A DNA stretch of 64,000 bases, from the NCBI RefSeq assembly GCF_016904955.1, contig NZ_JADIKE010000028.1, forward strand, positions 104,691-168,690. The letters run 5' to 3'. The notes beneath the pieces are model-generated. The model was not told the origin of the DNA. It made no database searches and worked only from the letters and a program-made list of their open reading frames with translations. Shown here piece by piece: positions 1 through 8,444 of this stretch. Within the stretch, counting starts at the first letter, position 1; each line of letters opens with the position of its first letter. This DNA comes from Dyella flava. GTDB lineage: Bacteria > Pseudomonadota > Gammaproteobacteria > Xanthomonadales > Rhodanobacteraceae. Position numbers and translations under genes: made by a program.

Positions 1-44
1 TAGATGCTAGCGAAGTGCGCGCGCCGCCGCGAGCGACGTGGTAC

Positions 45-791
45 TCAGTGCCGCCGCGCTCGCGCGGTGTCACGCGGCGGTTCTTTGCTTTCAAGATAGG
101 CCGGGCCGCCCAACTGGTTCATCTGCTGCTCGATCCAGCGGCTGCGTTCCATGACGTAGGAGCTAGGCCGGTCGACGTGGAAGCGGTCCGGGTTGGGCAA
201 TACGGCGGCCAGCCGGGCGGCCTGGGAGGGACCAAGTTGGGCGGGGGATGCGTGGAAAAAGGCATCGCTGGCCGCGCCCACCCCGTAGATGCCATCGCCG
301 AGCTGGGCGATGTTCATGTAGACCTCGAGGATGCGGCGCTTCGGCCAGGTCATTTCCAGCAGCACCGTGAAATACGCCTCCAGCCCCTTGCGGACGAAGC
401 TGCGGCCATTCCACAGGAACAGGTTCTTGGCGGTCTGCTGGCTGATGGTGCTGGCGCCGCGCAGGCGCTTGCCATCGTCAGCCGCATCGATCGCATTATG
501 GATGGAGTCGAAGTCGAAGCCGTGATGGAACGGAAATTTCTGATCCTCGCCCGCCACCATTGCGATCGGTACCCACGGCGAAACGCGCGACCACGGCACC
601 CAATGGTGTTGCAGGCGAAAATTTCGCTCACCGTGGATCAGCGCGTCGAATTGGCGCTCCATCATCACCGCAGACGTCCAGGGCGGCACAAAGCGCAGCA
701 CCAGCACGACAAACCAGCTCAATGCCACCCATGACAGGATCACGATGCCGGCGTAACGCAGCAGCCGGCGGAATGGAGGAAGATGCGGCAT
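45..791 (-). CDS. mtgA: Monofunctional peptidoglycan glycosyltransferase MtgA
   Basis: This is a GT51 glycosyltransferase that polymerises lipid II into glycan strands at the periplasmic face of the inner membrane. With the start at 791 the protein has 248 residues, the usual MtgA size. One membrane anchor lies at about residues 13-33. The GT51 signature GEDQKFPFHHGFD (residues 81-93, catalytic Glu82) and GASTISQQTAKN (112-123) are intact, and there is no transpeptidase domain. An in-frame ATG 23 codons upstream (860) is possible, but 791 has a GGTGGG-like ribosome site and places the anchor normally. It is transcribed alone towards the window edge. Confidence 0.95.
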   Translation of the reverse strand: MPHLPPFRRLLRYAGIVILSWVALSWFVVLVLRFVPPWTSAVMMERQFDALIHGERNFRLQHHWVPWSRVSPWVPIAMVAGEDQKFPFHHGFDFDSIHNAIDAADDGKRLRGASTISQQTAKNLFLWNGRSFVRKGLEAYFTVLLEMTWPKRRILEVYMNIAQLGDGIYGVGAASDAFFHASPAQLGPSQAARLAAVLPNPDRFHVDRPSSYVMERSRWIEQQMNQLGGPAYLESKEPPRDTARARRH

Positions 792-1108
792 GGCCCACCG
801 TGCAGAAAAGCCCGCCGGATTATAAGCGGCGATGCTGAACAGGCTGTCGAGAAATGGCATGGTTAGTGCTGGTCATGGACAGCCCGCCGCGAATCATGCA
901 TTTCACGTGCTTGATGGGTCGGGGGACGAGGTCGGTCATGCGCCACACGCGGAAGGACGCATGGATGCGCCCATCTTGGGGGCGAAGACCTCGGTGAGTT
1001 GAGAAGGGTGCAGGACCGCACTTTCTCAGCGTGCGGTGTGATGGGCTATTGTCCGCCCCAGGGGGAGTCCCCATTTAACGCCCCTTGAGCTTTTGAGAGG
1101 TAATCCAC
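792..1108. other. Divergent intergenic region mtgA / hslO
   Basis: About 317 bases separate the two divergent starts. A short hairpin, ACCGCAC/GTGCGGT, lies at 1015-1037. A GAGAGG ribosome site sits at 1095-1100 before the GTG start of hslO. I see no other gene, and no -35/-10 pair strong enough to call. Confidence 0.5.
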
Positions 1109-2002
1109 GTGGAAACCGTGCTTGTCGAGGATGTGCTCCATCGCTTTTTACTTGAACGTGCAGGCGTTCGAGGCGTGATCGTGCGCCTGGGGCCGGCCTG
1201 GCGCGAAGTAGCGGGCCGGGCGGACTATCCCGCGCCGCTGCGGGATCTGCTGGGGCACGCGCTGGCGGCGAGTGCGCTGCTGACCGGAAATATCAAGCTT
1301 GAAGGCGCATTGTCGATCGAACTGAAGAGCGCGGGTGCGCTGCGGCTGTTGTTTGCGGAATGCTCCGATGCCGGGCGCCTGCGTGGTCTGGCGCGCTGGA
1401 ATGGTTCCTTGCCGGCCAGCTTGCCGCTGAAAGAGCTGCCTGATGCGATCATGGCGATCACCATCGGTCATGCCGAGCGTGGGCAGCGTTACCAGGGCCT
1501 GGTCGATTTGAGTCATGACGACCTGTCCGGCGCGTTGGAGAATTATTTCCAGCAGTCCGAGCAGTTACCGGCACGCATCGTGCTGGCGGCCAACGAGCAA
1601 TGCGCGGTGGGCCTGATGCTGCAGAAACTGCCGGGTGAGGGTGGACGCGATGCGGTGCAGGATGAAGATGCCTGGACACGCATCGATCATCTCACTGCCA
1701 CGCTGGGTAGTGAGGAATTGCTGAAGACGCCCTCCGAACAGCTGCTTTATCGTCTCTATCATGAAGAGACGGTGCGCTTGTTCCAGCCTCGTCCGCTGGC
1801 GTTCGGCTGCAGTTGCTCGCGTGAACGCGTTGAATCCATGTTGCGCTCGCTAGGTCGCGATGAAATTGAAGCAACACTGGAAGCGCAGCAGGGCACCATC
1901 GAGGTGACTTGCGAGTTCTGCGCGCGCAGCTACACCTTCGATCGTGTCGATGCACAGCACTTGTTGAGTGGTGGCACCGCGACCAGTTCGACGGTGCAGT
2001 AG
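1109..2002 (+). CDS. hslO: Redox-regulated chaperonin Hsp33
   Basis: Hsp33 is a cytosolic holdase chaperone switched on by oxidation: a zinc-binding four-cysteine centre releases zinc and forms disulfides under oxidative stress. The 297-residue product has the full C-terminal centre, CSC at residues 234-236 and CEFC at 268-271. The N-terminal Hsp33 fold is complete. The start is a GTG preceded by GAGAGG at 1095-1100, and the second residue frame matches the family N-terminus. The gene stands alone between mtgA and a convergent GGDEF/EAL gene. Confidence 0.96.
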   Translation: METVLVEDVLHRFLLERAGVRGVIVRLGPAWREVAGRADYPAPLRDLLGHALAASALLTGNIKLEGALSIELKSAGALRLLFAECSDAGRLRGLARWNGSLPASLPLKELPDAIMAITIGHAERGQRYQGLVDLSHDDLSGALENYFQQSEQLPARIVLAANEQCAVGLMLQKLPGEGGRDAVQDEDAWTRIDHLTATLGSEELLKTPSEQLLYRLYHEETVRLFQPRPLAFGCSCSRERVESMLRSLGRDEIEATLEAQQGTIEVTCEFCARSYTFDRVDAQHLLSGGTATSSTVQ

Positions 2003-2079
2003 TAGTCGAGCGAAGGGTGTCGAGCACGGGAAACCTAATAGCAGATCGCGCGCTTTCCCCTTCTCCGCACATGGCGCAA

Positions 2080-4968
2080 TCATCCGACGGCGCTGACTTT
2101 CCCCAGCCATACCTCCGCCGCCTGCGGCCGGGCAAATAAAAAGCCCTGGCCGTAGCGGCAACCAATTTGCCGCAGCGCCTGCTGCTGTGCTTCGTCTTCA
2201 ATCCCTTCCGCAATCACCTGCATTTGCAGTGAGTCAGCCAGTACCTGGATGGCGCGCACCACCGGCTGGCTATGACTGCCCGGGTGTGCCAGTTCGGTGA
2301 TGAAGCTGCGATCGATCTTCAGCGTCTCGATCGGGTACTGATGCAGATAGCTCAGCGACGAATAGCCCGTGCCGAAGTCATCTAGTGCAATGCCCACACC
2401 ATGCTGGCGCAGGTTGTCGAGAATGCGTTTCACCTGCGCGGGGTTTTCCAGCAGCGTGCGCTCGGTGACCTCGATACGCAGTGAACGCGGATTGACGCGA
2501 TGCGCGCGCAGCAGGTTCAGCAGCCGCTCGTCCAGATCGGGCATGCGGAAATGGCGGCCCGAGACATTCAAGCTCACAAAGCCATCCACTCCGGCCAGCA
2601 TGCTCGCCTGCGAAGCGACTTGTTCGAAGATCTGCCAGTCGATGTTTTCGGCGCTGCCGTTTTCTTCGGCGACCGCCAGGAAATCACCGGGGCAGAGCAG
2701 GCCGCGATCGGGATGACGCCAGCGCAGCAGGGCTTCATAACCCACGGTGCGTCCATCTTCCATGCACACGATGGGCTGGTAGAAGGGCACGAATTCATTG
2801 CGGCTCAGCGCGCGGCGCAGATCGCCTTCCATTTCCAGCAGCGAAAGTACTTCGCGGCGCAGGCGATCATCGAACACCGCGGCGCGATGGCGGCCCTCGT
2901 CCTTGGCACGGTACATCGCGGCGTCGGCATCGCGCAGCAGTTCTTCCGGCTGTTGGTAATGCGGGCCGGGCAGGGCGATACCGATCGAGGCCGAGGTAAA
3001 GATTTCCTTGACGCCAAGACGGAACGGCACGTGCAGTTCCGCAATGATGCGTTCGGCAACCACGCTGGCCTTGCTGCCGTCGCTGATGCCTTCCAGCAGC
3101 ACGGCGAATTCGTCACCGCCGAGGCGGGCCACCAGGTCGCGGGTTTTCAGGCAGGCACGGATTCGGCTGCCCGCCTGGAACAGCAAATCATCACCTATCA
3201 GGTGGCCTACCGAATCGTTGATCACCTTGAAGCGATCCAGGTCGATGAACAGTACCGCGAACAGCTTGTTCGGATCGGCGTGGTAGGTCTGCAGGGCCTG
3301 GCCCAGACGTTGCAGCAGCAACGTGCGATTGGGCAGGCCGGTCAATGAGTCGTGCAGGGTTTCATACATCAGCCGGCGTTCGACGCGCTCGCGCTCGGCG
3401 ATCTGCTCGCGTAAATCTCGATTGGCCAGCGCCAGCGCGCGGGTGCGTTCGGTGACGCGGCGTTCCAGATTGACGTAGGCCTGTTTCAGCGATTCGCTGG
3501 TTTGCTTGCGTTGCAGCGCGTTCGCGATGTGGTAGCTCACGAAGGTGAGCAGTTCCTGGTCGCGCGTATCGTAAATATGCTTGGGCGAGTAGCTCTGTAC
3601 GGCCAATACGCCCATCACCTTGTCGTCCCAAACCAGCGGTACGCCAAGCCAGCATACCGACGTGGAACCGACCTCAAAGCACTCACCGGTTGCTGCGAGG
3701 TGCTCGAAGGTCTGGCGATCGGCCAGCAGCGGTTTACCGTGCTTGAGCACGTATTCGGTCGCGCCGTCGCCAATCCGTCGCGGGGCGCGGCTGGTTTCGA
3801 TTTCGTCGATCGAATAGGGAAAGGTGATGTTCTCGCCGCTTTCGTCCAGCAAGGCGATGTAGAAGTTGCGCGCGTAGAGCAGTCCACCTACTACGCGATG
3901 CACGGCGGCATAAAAGTTCTGCTGACTTTCCGGAGCGCTGGCCAGCTCCGCAATACGGAACAGGGCCGATTGCAGCCGCTCGCCGCGCTGCCGTTGCAGT
4001 ACTTGCTGGCGCAACACACGGTTGGTGGCGCGCAGCGCGGCGGTGCGGTCGGCAACCCGGCGCTCAAGCTCGGCGTGCGCTTCGCGGCGCTCAAGCGCGG
4101 TCTGCATGTGCTGCGCCACGTAACTGAGCAGGTCGCGATCATGGCGGGTGTAGCGGGTGTCGGTGCGATACGTCTGCACGGCGATACCGCCCACGACCTG
4201 GTTGCCGCGCAGCAGCGGCACACCCAGCCAGTGCTCGCAGACCGGGCCGACCAGAGTGAAGCGGCCTTCCAGTTGCCGCGCCAGTTCCTCGACCGAGCCC
4301 ATGATGGGCTGTCCGCTTTGCAACAGGTTCCAGGTCAGGCTATGGCGCATGTCCTGCAGCGGATAGTTTTCGTCCGGCGCCGGTGGCTTGGGATCGACCG
4401 TGTCCACGTAGTACGGAAAGCGCACGCTGTCCGTGGCCGGGTCGTACAGGAAAATGTAGAAGTTTTCCGCGTACATCAACATGCCGACAATGGCGTGCAG
4501 GGACTGCATCATCTCGGTCATGTTGTGTGCGCTGCCGGCCAGCTCGGCGATGGCGTACAGCGCGCGCTGCAGTCGCTCGGCCATGGCCAGGCGTGAGATG
4601 GCCTCGTAAAGGCGTCCGGTTTCGCTCAGCTGGCGCAGACGGGTCCCGGCGAGCCGTCCCAGCCAGCTCAGTTCGGCGTGAGCGGCGTCGTTCAGCTTGG
4701 TCAGGTCGCCGCTGAAGATCAGGGTCTGCAGGCTTTGCGGATCCTTGGCCAGGGTCAGGCCGGCCTGCAAGGCGGGGTCATCGGTGTCCGGCGGGAGCCA
4801 GCGGAGTTCACCGCGGATGCTCAGGTGGGTCAGCGCGGCCTGACAGGTTTCGAGCACGCTCCCGGCGTCCACCGCCCGGAAGAGCCGCTCCATAGTGTCG
4901 CGTAGCTCCCCCGGAAAAATCCCCGGTGAGGCGGCTGTGAAATTAGGGCTTTCAGGCACTGAACTCAT
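2080..4968 (-). CDS. GAF-GAF-GGDEF-EAL cyclic-di-GMP protein
   Basis: This 962-residue cytosolic protein has two tandem GAF sensor domains (about residues 120-290 and 340-490), each followed by a helical ERRV..RT linker, then a diguanylate cyclase and a phosphodiesterase domain. The GGDEF motif is at residues 617-621 and the EAL motif (in YEALLRW) at 745-747. DDFGTGYSSLSYL and LKIDRSFI are also intact, so both activities are possible. The four residues where an RxxD inhibitory site would lie read KTRD, so product inhibition is probably absent. The two GAF-linker units resemble each other and look like an internal duplication. No membrane segment or signal peptide is visible. It would make or degrade c-di-GMP in response to an unknown ligand. 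Confidence 0.93.
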   Translation of the reverse strand: MSSVPESPNFTAASPGIFPGELRDTMERLFRAVDAGSVLETCQAALTHLSIRGELRWLPPDTDDPALQAGLTLAKDPQSLQTLIFSGDLTKLNDAAHAELSWLGRLAGTRLRQLSETGRLYEAISRLAMAERLQRALYAIAELAGSAHNMTEMMQSLHAIVGMLMYAENFYIFLYDPATDSVRFPYYVDTVDPKPPAPDENYPLQDMRHSLTWNLLQSGQPIMGSVEELARQLEGRFTLVGPVCEHWLGVPLLRGNQVVGGIAVQTYRTDTRYTRHDRDLLSYVAQHMQTALERREAHAELERRVADRTAALRATNRVLRQQVLQRQRGERLQSALFRIAELASAPESQQNFYAAVHRVVGGLLYARNFYIALLDESGENITFPYSIDEIETSRAPRRIGDGATEYVLKHGKPLLADRQTFEHLAATGECFEVGSTSVCWLGVPLVWDDKVMGVLAVQSYSPKHIYDTRDQELLTFVSYHIANALQRKQTSESLKQAYVNLERRVTERTRALALANRDLREQIAERERVERRLMYETLHDSLTGLPNRTLLLQRLGQALQTYHADPNKLFAVLFIDLDRFKVINDSVGHLIGDDLLFQAGSRIRACLKTRDLVARLGGDEFAVLLEGISDGSKASVVAERIIAELHVPFRLGVKEIFTSASIGIALPGPHYQQPEELLRDADAAMYRAKDEGRHRAAVFDDRLRREVLSLLEMEGDLRRALSRNEFVPFYQPIVCMEDGRTVGYEALLRWRHPDRGLLCPGDFLAVAEENGSAENIDWQIFEQVASQASMLAGVDGFVSLNVSGRHFRMPDLDERLLNLLRAHRVNPRSLRIEVTERTLLENPAQVKRILDNLRQHGVGIALDDFGTGYSSLSYLHQYPIETLKIDRSFITELAHPGSHSQPVVRAIQVLADSLQMQVIAEGIEDEAQQQALRQIGCRYGQGFLFARPQAAEVWLGKVSAVG

Positions 4969-5161
4969 GACCTGTGAGCGGGTCCATGCGCTGTATACAG
5001 GATGACTATATCTCGTGACGATCGTGTCATGTCGTCGTCGCTCATGGCTGCTGGGGTCCGGATCGCTGCGGTTCCGGCATCATGCATTGGCCGTGCCAGC
5101 AAGTACTTGTTCAGGGGCCTGTTTTGGTGGGTGATACACAGAAAACGCGATCTGTTCGGGG

Positions 5162-5190
5162 TGTTAGTAAAAAGTAAAATGGGATATACT
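5162..5190 (+). promoter_or_regulatory. Candidate promoter for the 5255 gene
   Basis: A TATACT -10 hexamer at 5185-5190 lies in a locally AT-rich stretch about 65 bases before the ATG at 5255. The best -35 at normal distance is a weak TGTTAG at 5162-5167. Confidence 0.4.
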
Positions 5191-5254
5191 GATCCTCGGG
5201 AGTCCGCCTTTGCCGAAGGCCGGATGAGGTCTGCTACGCCACTACTGAACTTTC

Positions 5255-6127
5255 ATGCGCCGATTGCTGCTGACATTGCCGCTGCTGTGCGCGCCGCTTC
5301 TTGCGGCGGGTCAGACGGTGGGCGCTGATCAGGCCGGTGAGGCGGCATGGCTGCAACAGCAGACAACGTTAAACACGGGTAAGCCCGCGCCGGGCTCCTT
5401 GCTGGTGCAGTCGGAGAATGGCCCAACGGCGGGTGCGCAAAACAATGGCAGCTTGTCGCTCAATCCGCTCTCGGGCGGCACGGTCAGCTCCACCAGCTTG
5501 CAGTACGGCATCACGCCGAATGTCTCGGCGCAGGTGGGGGTTACCCAGCGTTCGTGGGTGACGCAGCCGCGCATCGTTGGTACCCAGGTGGGCGCTACCT
5601 ACAGCGCTGGCCGTTACAGCCTGGGCCTGAGCGTGGCGCAGGATCAGGTGCCCAACAGCACGCCGCTGCCGCGCGTGTTGCCAGGCGCTGTTACCGGCGT
5701 CAACGGACTGTCGGATTTCGACAGCAGCACGCAAGTTAATGCGAGCGGCCGCTTCGCCTTCAACAACAACAGCGGCGTGCTGCTTGGCGCAAGCATGGGC
5801 CGTATCCGTCTGTTGCCGGGCAATCTGATGGGACTCTCCACGCTGGATCAGAAGGCGTTGAGTTTCGGTATCGATCACGGTCCGATCACCGGCAGCATCA
5901 TCGGTCGCACCATGCAGCCCGAACCGGGTTTGCCCAGCAGCTTCCTGACCGATCGCCGCTGGAACAGCATAGATCTTGGTGTGACCTGGCATTTGCCATG
6001 GCAGGGTTCGCTGAGCTTCGGCGCGCAGAACCTTTGGTCTTCCGGCAATGCGACCAACACGCCGGTGGGGCCGCCGGAACCGGATCAGTCACGTACGCCT
6101 TACGTGCAATATCACCAGGATCTCTGA
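5255..6127 (+). CDS. Predicted secreted, beta-rich outer-membrane protein
   Basis: I do not recognise the family. The 290-residue product begins with a clear Sec signal peptide (MRRLLLTLPLLCAPLLAAGQ, residues 1-20). The mature part is low in Lys and Cys and is built of alternating short polar/aromatic strands (SVSAQVGV-, YSLGLSVAQ-, ISLGVTWHL-like stretches). It ends in an Asp-Leu carboxy terminus after a tyrosine-rich segment. This pattern suits a small outer-membrane beta-barrel or periplasmic beta protein, but that is inference. The gene is divergent from the GGDEF/EAL gene and ends at a strong bidirectional terminator. Confidence 0.75.
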   Translation: MRRLLLTLPLLCAPLLAAGQTVGADQAGEAAWLQQQTTLNTGKPAPGSLLVQSENGPTAGAQNNGSLSLNPLSGGTVSSTSLQYGITPNVSAQVGVTQRSWVTQPRIVGTQVGATYSAGRYSLGLSVAQDQVPNSTPLPRVLPGAVTGVNGLSDFDSSTQVNASGRFAFNNNSGVLLGASMGRIRLLPGNLMGLSTLDQKALSFGIDHGPITGSIIGRTMQPEPGLPSSFLTDRRWNSIDLGVTWHLPWQGSLSFGAQNLWSSGNATNTPVGPPEPDQSRTPYVQYHQDL

Positions 6128-6146
6128 TTCGTTCACAGCATGGAAA

Positions 6147-6177
6147 ACAAAACGCCTCCGGTCCGGAGGCGTTTTGT
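6147..6177. terminator. Bidirectional terminator
   Basis: A perfect 15-base inverted repeat (6147-6161 with 6163-6177) has a GC core flanked by A-tract and T-tract ends. It can terminate both the plus-strand gene ending at 6127 and the minus-strand gene ending at 6230. Confidence 0.9.
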
Positions 6178-6229
6178 TGTGGGGGCGACGCCGTGGAAAC
6201 GCGCTTGCCTGGTGTTGCCAATGTCTTGA

Positions 6230-7135
6230 TCAATCCTGTTTGCGGATACGCAGGTCACCACTGAATGTTTCAACGCTGATCTTGCCGTTGCCGTTGCCGG
6301 CAACCGTATCAAGAGTGCTACCCGGCCCGTGTTCGGGCTGTTTGGGCGTGCCGAAGTCGCTGCGCAGGTCGCCGCTGAAGGTGCTGGCGTGCACGCTGCT
6401 GGAAAGCGAGGCGGGGAATTGCAGTTGCACGTCGCCACTCATGCTGTCGATGCTCATGGTGCCGCTGGGGGCGAGTTCGCCAGTCAGCTGTACATCACCG
6501 GATACCGTGCTGAGATTCAGTTGTGCCCAGGGACCGCCACTGGCCTGGATATGCCCGGAAACCGTTTGCAGATCCGCGTTCTGGCCTAGCGAAGGGGCGA
6601 GAATGTCGCCACTCACGGTTTGCAGCTTGGCCTGTTTCGCATGACCGGAGAACGCGACGTTGCCGCTGACTGTCACCGCTTCAAGCATCGGTGTCCGTGC
6701 GTCGATGCGCACACGGCCGCTCACTGAATTCACCGCAATATCACCACCATCGATGCCATCTACGCTCAGTGGTGCACTCACCACGTTGACCTTCAATGAG
6801 GCAGCGCGCGGCACGTTGATGTTCAGCTCGGTATCGGACATGGCCTTGTCGCCGCTCCAATTGAACCATCCGTTGTGCCCTTGCGCCTGCACCTTGATCG
6901 ACAGGTTGTTTTCACTGCCTTCGATCGACAACGGTGCTGCGCCATCGCCGAGCAGGCCACCTACGTGAACCTCGTTGCGATCCCAGGCAATGATCGTGAC
7001 CTTGCCTTTGACGTTGTTGATTTCGACATGCACCGTGGGTGCAGCCGGATGACTGAGGTCGAGCGGGGTATCGGCAAAGGCCTGCCCTCCCCAGCACAGG
7101 CAGAGCAGCAGCGGCAGATAGCGGGCGTTTTTCAT
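6230..7135 (-). CDS. Secreted DUF4097-type beta-repeat protein
   Basis: The 301-residue protein has a Sec signal peptide (MKNARYLPLLLCLCWGGQAFA). Its body is made of repeated strands carrying variations of TVSGD / FSGDL, spaced about 20 residues apart, which is typical of the DUF4097/DUF4098 beta-helix-like family. Its biochemical role is unknown; such genes often lie beside ECF sigma/anti-sigma pairs, as here. The start at 7135 gives the signal peptide its first Met; upstream in-frame sequence overlaps the anti-sigma gene and looks non-coding. It is third in the operon sigma - anti-sigma - DUF4097, with a 19-base gap, and is probably co-transcribed. Confidence 0.85.
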   Translation of the reverse strand: MKNARYLPLLLCLCWGGQAFADTPLDLSHPAAPTVHVEINNVKGKVTIIAWDRNEVHVGGLLGDGAAPLSIEGSENNLSIKVQAQGHNGWFNWSGDKAMSDTELNINVPRAASLKVNVVSAPLSVDGIDGGDIAVNSVSGRVRIDARTPMLEAVTVSGNVAFSGHAKQAKLQTVSGDILAPSLGQNADLQTVSGHIQASGGPWAQLNLSTVSGDVQLTGELAPSGTMSIDSMSGDVQLQFPASLSSSVHASTFSGDLRSDFGTPKQPEHGPGSTLDTVAGNGNGKISVETFSGDLRIRKQD

Positions 7136-7154
7136 AATTATTCTGTCCTGATCT

Positions 7155-7613
7155 TCAGCCGGCATGTTTCTCAAGTTCGCGCAGCATGGTTCGCTGTGCG
7201 TCGGTCCGCTGCAGCAAACGCTGCAGGGCAGGGGAGTCGGGAGCTTGCTGGATCGCCTGTTGCAATTCCATGCGCGCGGCATCCAGTTCAACCGCCGCAC
7301 CGGCAAGACGCGGGTCGCTGGGTTTCCACGCGGTATTTTCGTTGACCGTCTTCAGCGCGATGGCTGAGCCAGGTTGTGACACAGGCTGCGTGTGCCACAC
7401 CACGCCGCAGGCCAATACGATCAGTGCGGCGATACTGGCAGCTACCGCCCATACCTGAGGATGGCGATGTGCCGGCCTGATCGGTGTAACTGCCGCAGCT
7501 TCGCCTGGCTTGGTTTCATCGAGCTCAGCATCGATGCGTGCCCACAGGTCGTTGCGGGGAGCGACCGGCTGGTTCAGTTCGCGCATCTGGCGCAGCCATT
7601 CGAATTCATTCAT
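7155..7613 (-). CDS. Putative anti-sigma factor (single-pass membrane)
   Basis: The 152-residue protein has a cytosolic N-terminus, one hydrophobic segment around residues 53-72 (AVAASIAALIVLACGVVW) and a helical, Gln/Leu-rich periplasmic C-terminus. There is no HxxxCxxC zinc motif, so it is not a ZAS-type anti-sigma. The assignment rests on topology and on a 4-base ATGA overlap with the upstream ECF sigma gene (7610-7613), a hallmark of sigma/anti-sigma pairs. Confidence 0.75.
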   Translation of the reverse strand: MNEFEWLRQMRELNQPVAPRNDLWARIDAELDETKPGEAAAVTPIRPAHRHPQVWAVAASIAALIVLACGVVWHTQPVSQPGSAIALKTVNENTAWKPSDPRLAGAAVELDAARMELQQAIQQAPDSPALQRLLQRTDAQRTMLRELEKHAG

Positions 7614-8161
7614 CGCACTTCTCCCAACGCTTTGCGCAACAAGCCACGTGCACGATGCAGTTGCGCCTTGGACGACCCTACTGCCATGTCCAGCTCTCTG
7701 GCGATTTCCTCGTGGCGCCAGCCTTCCACGTCGTGCAGAACCAATACGGCGCGAGCCCGTGGCGGCAGCTTGCCGATGGCACGTTCCAGTTCTTCGCGTT
7801 CGGCTGCGCAGAACGGTGTCTCGCCGTGCTCGGGAACGCTGTCCTCGTCGACATAGCCGACCGGATCGGCACCGCGCGCCCGTATGTCCATCAGTGCCAC
7901 ATTCACCGCCAGTCGGTAAAGCCATGTACCGAAGGCGCTCTGTTCGCGGAAGCTGTCCAGCTTCTGCCAGGCACGGACGAACGCATCTTGCGTAAGGTCT
8001 TCGGCACGTGCGTGATCGTAGCCGGACAACCGCAACATGGCGCCATGGATGCGGCCCGCATGCAGGCGGTACAGGCGTTGAAAGGCCTGGCGGTCGCCTG
8101 CGGCGGCCGCGCGCACGTCATCCGTATCGTCGTTATGTCCCGCAGCGAGCGCAGGTGGCAT
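7610..8161 (-). CDS. ECF-family RNA polymerase sigma factor
   Basis: This is a group 4 sigma-70 factor with region 2 (AFQRLYRLHAGRIHGAM... DLTQDAFVRAW) and region 4 (LPPRARAVLVLHDVEGW..EEIARELDMAVGSSK, helix-turn-helix). With the start at 8161 it has 183 residues, normal for ECF sigmas; ATGs at 8194 and 8353 are also in frame. It directs polymerase to promoters of an extracytoplasmic stress response, presumably including its own operon with the anti-sigma and DUF4097 genes. The last codon overlaps the anti-sigma start (ATGA). Confidence 0.92.
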   Translation of the reverse strand: MPPALAAGHNDDTDDVRAAAAGDRQAFQRLYRLHAGRIHGAMLRLSGYDHARAEDLTQDAFVRAWQKLDSFREQSAFGTWLYRLAVNVALMDIRARGADPVGYVDEDSVPEHGETPFCAAEREELERAIGKLPPRARAVLVLHDVEGWRHEEIARELDMAVGSSKAQLHRARGLLRKALGEVR

Positions 8162-8242
8162 GGCGCTTCCGTTGGCGATGCAAGCAGCAATCATCTTGCC
8201 AGCTTGGATGCGGCGGGTGGCCGATGGGTTTAGATGACTGTC

Positions 8243-8335
8243 GCCTTTTCCCCGATGGGCAGGCGGGTAGGGCACACGGATGTGCCTGGCTCTGAGGAGC
8301 GAGTAAAGCTTGCGGTAAGGGGACAATCTTGCGAT
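8243..8335. repeat. Dispersed intergenic repeat, copy A
   Basis: This about 93-base element contains TCTGAGGAGCGAG (8291-8303) and aligns over most of its length with 32718-32812 upstream of lipB, including the GGATGTGC block and the trailing AAGGGGAC / GAGGGGAC. It lies upstream of the sigma operon. Confidence 0.6.
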
Positions 8336-8393
8336 CAGGTCGCTTCGCAGCACGCTCCGAAGGGCCTCATCGCAAGGCTGGTCTCACCTCGAT

Positions 8394-8437
8394 CCTCTCT
8401 GCCCCGGGGACTGCTTTGGGATCCCCGGGGAGAGAGG
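8394..8437. terminator. Strong hairpin after pckG
   Basis: A 16-17 base inverted repeat (8394-8410 with 8422-8437, one bulged base) lies 8 bases beyond the pckG stop. It has no clear U-tract in the pckG direction, so it may stabilise the mRNA end or terminate only weakly. Confidence 0.55.
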
Positions 8438-8444
8438 CAAAACG

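Noticed and set aside
5002..5328. Plus-strand frame in the 4969-5254 intergenic region
   Set aside because: It overlaps the signal-peptide gene starting at 5255 in another frame and has no family features; the region looks like promoter sequence.
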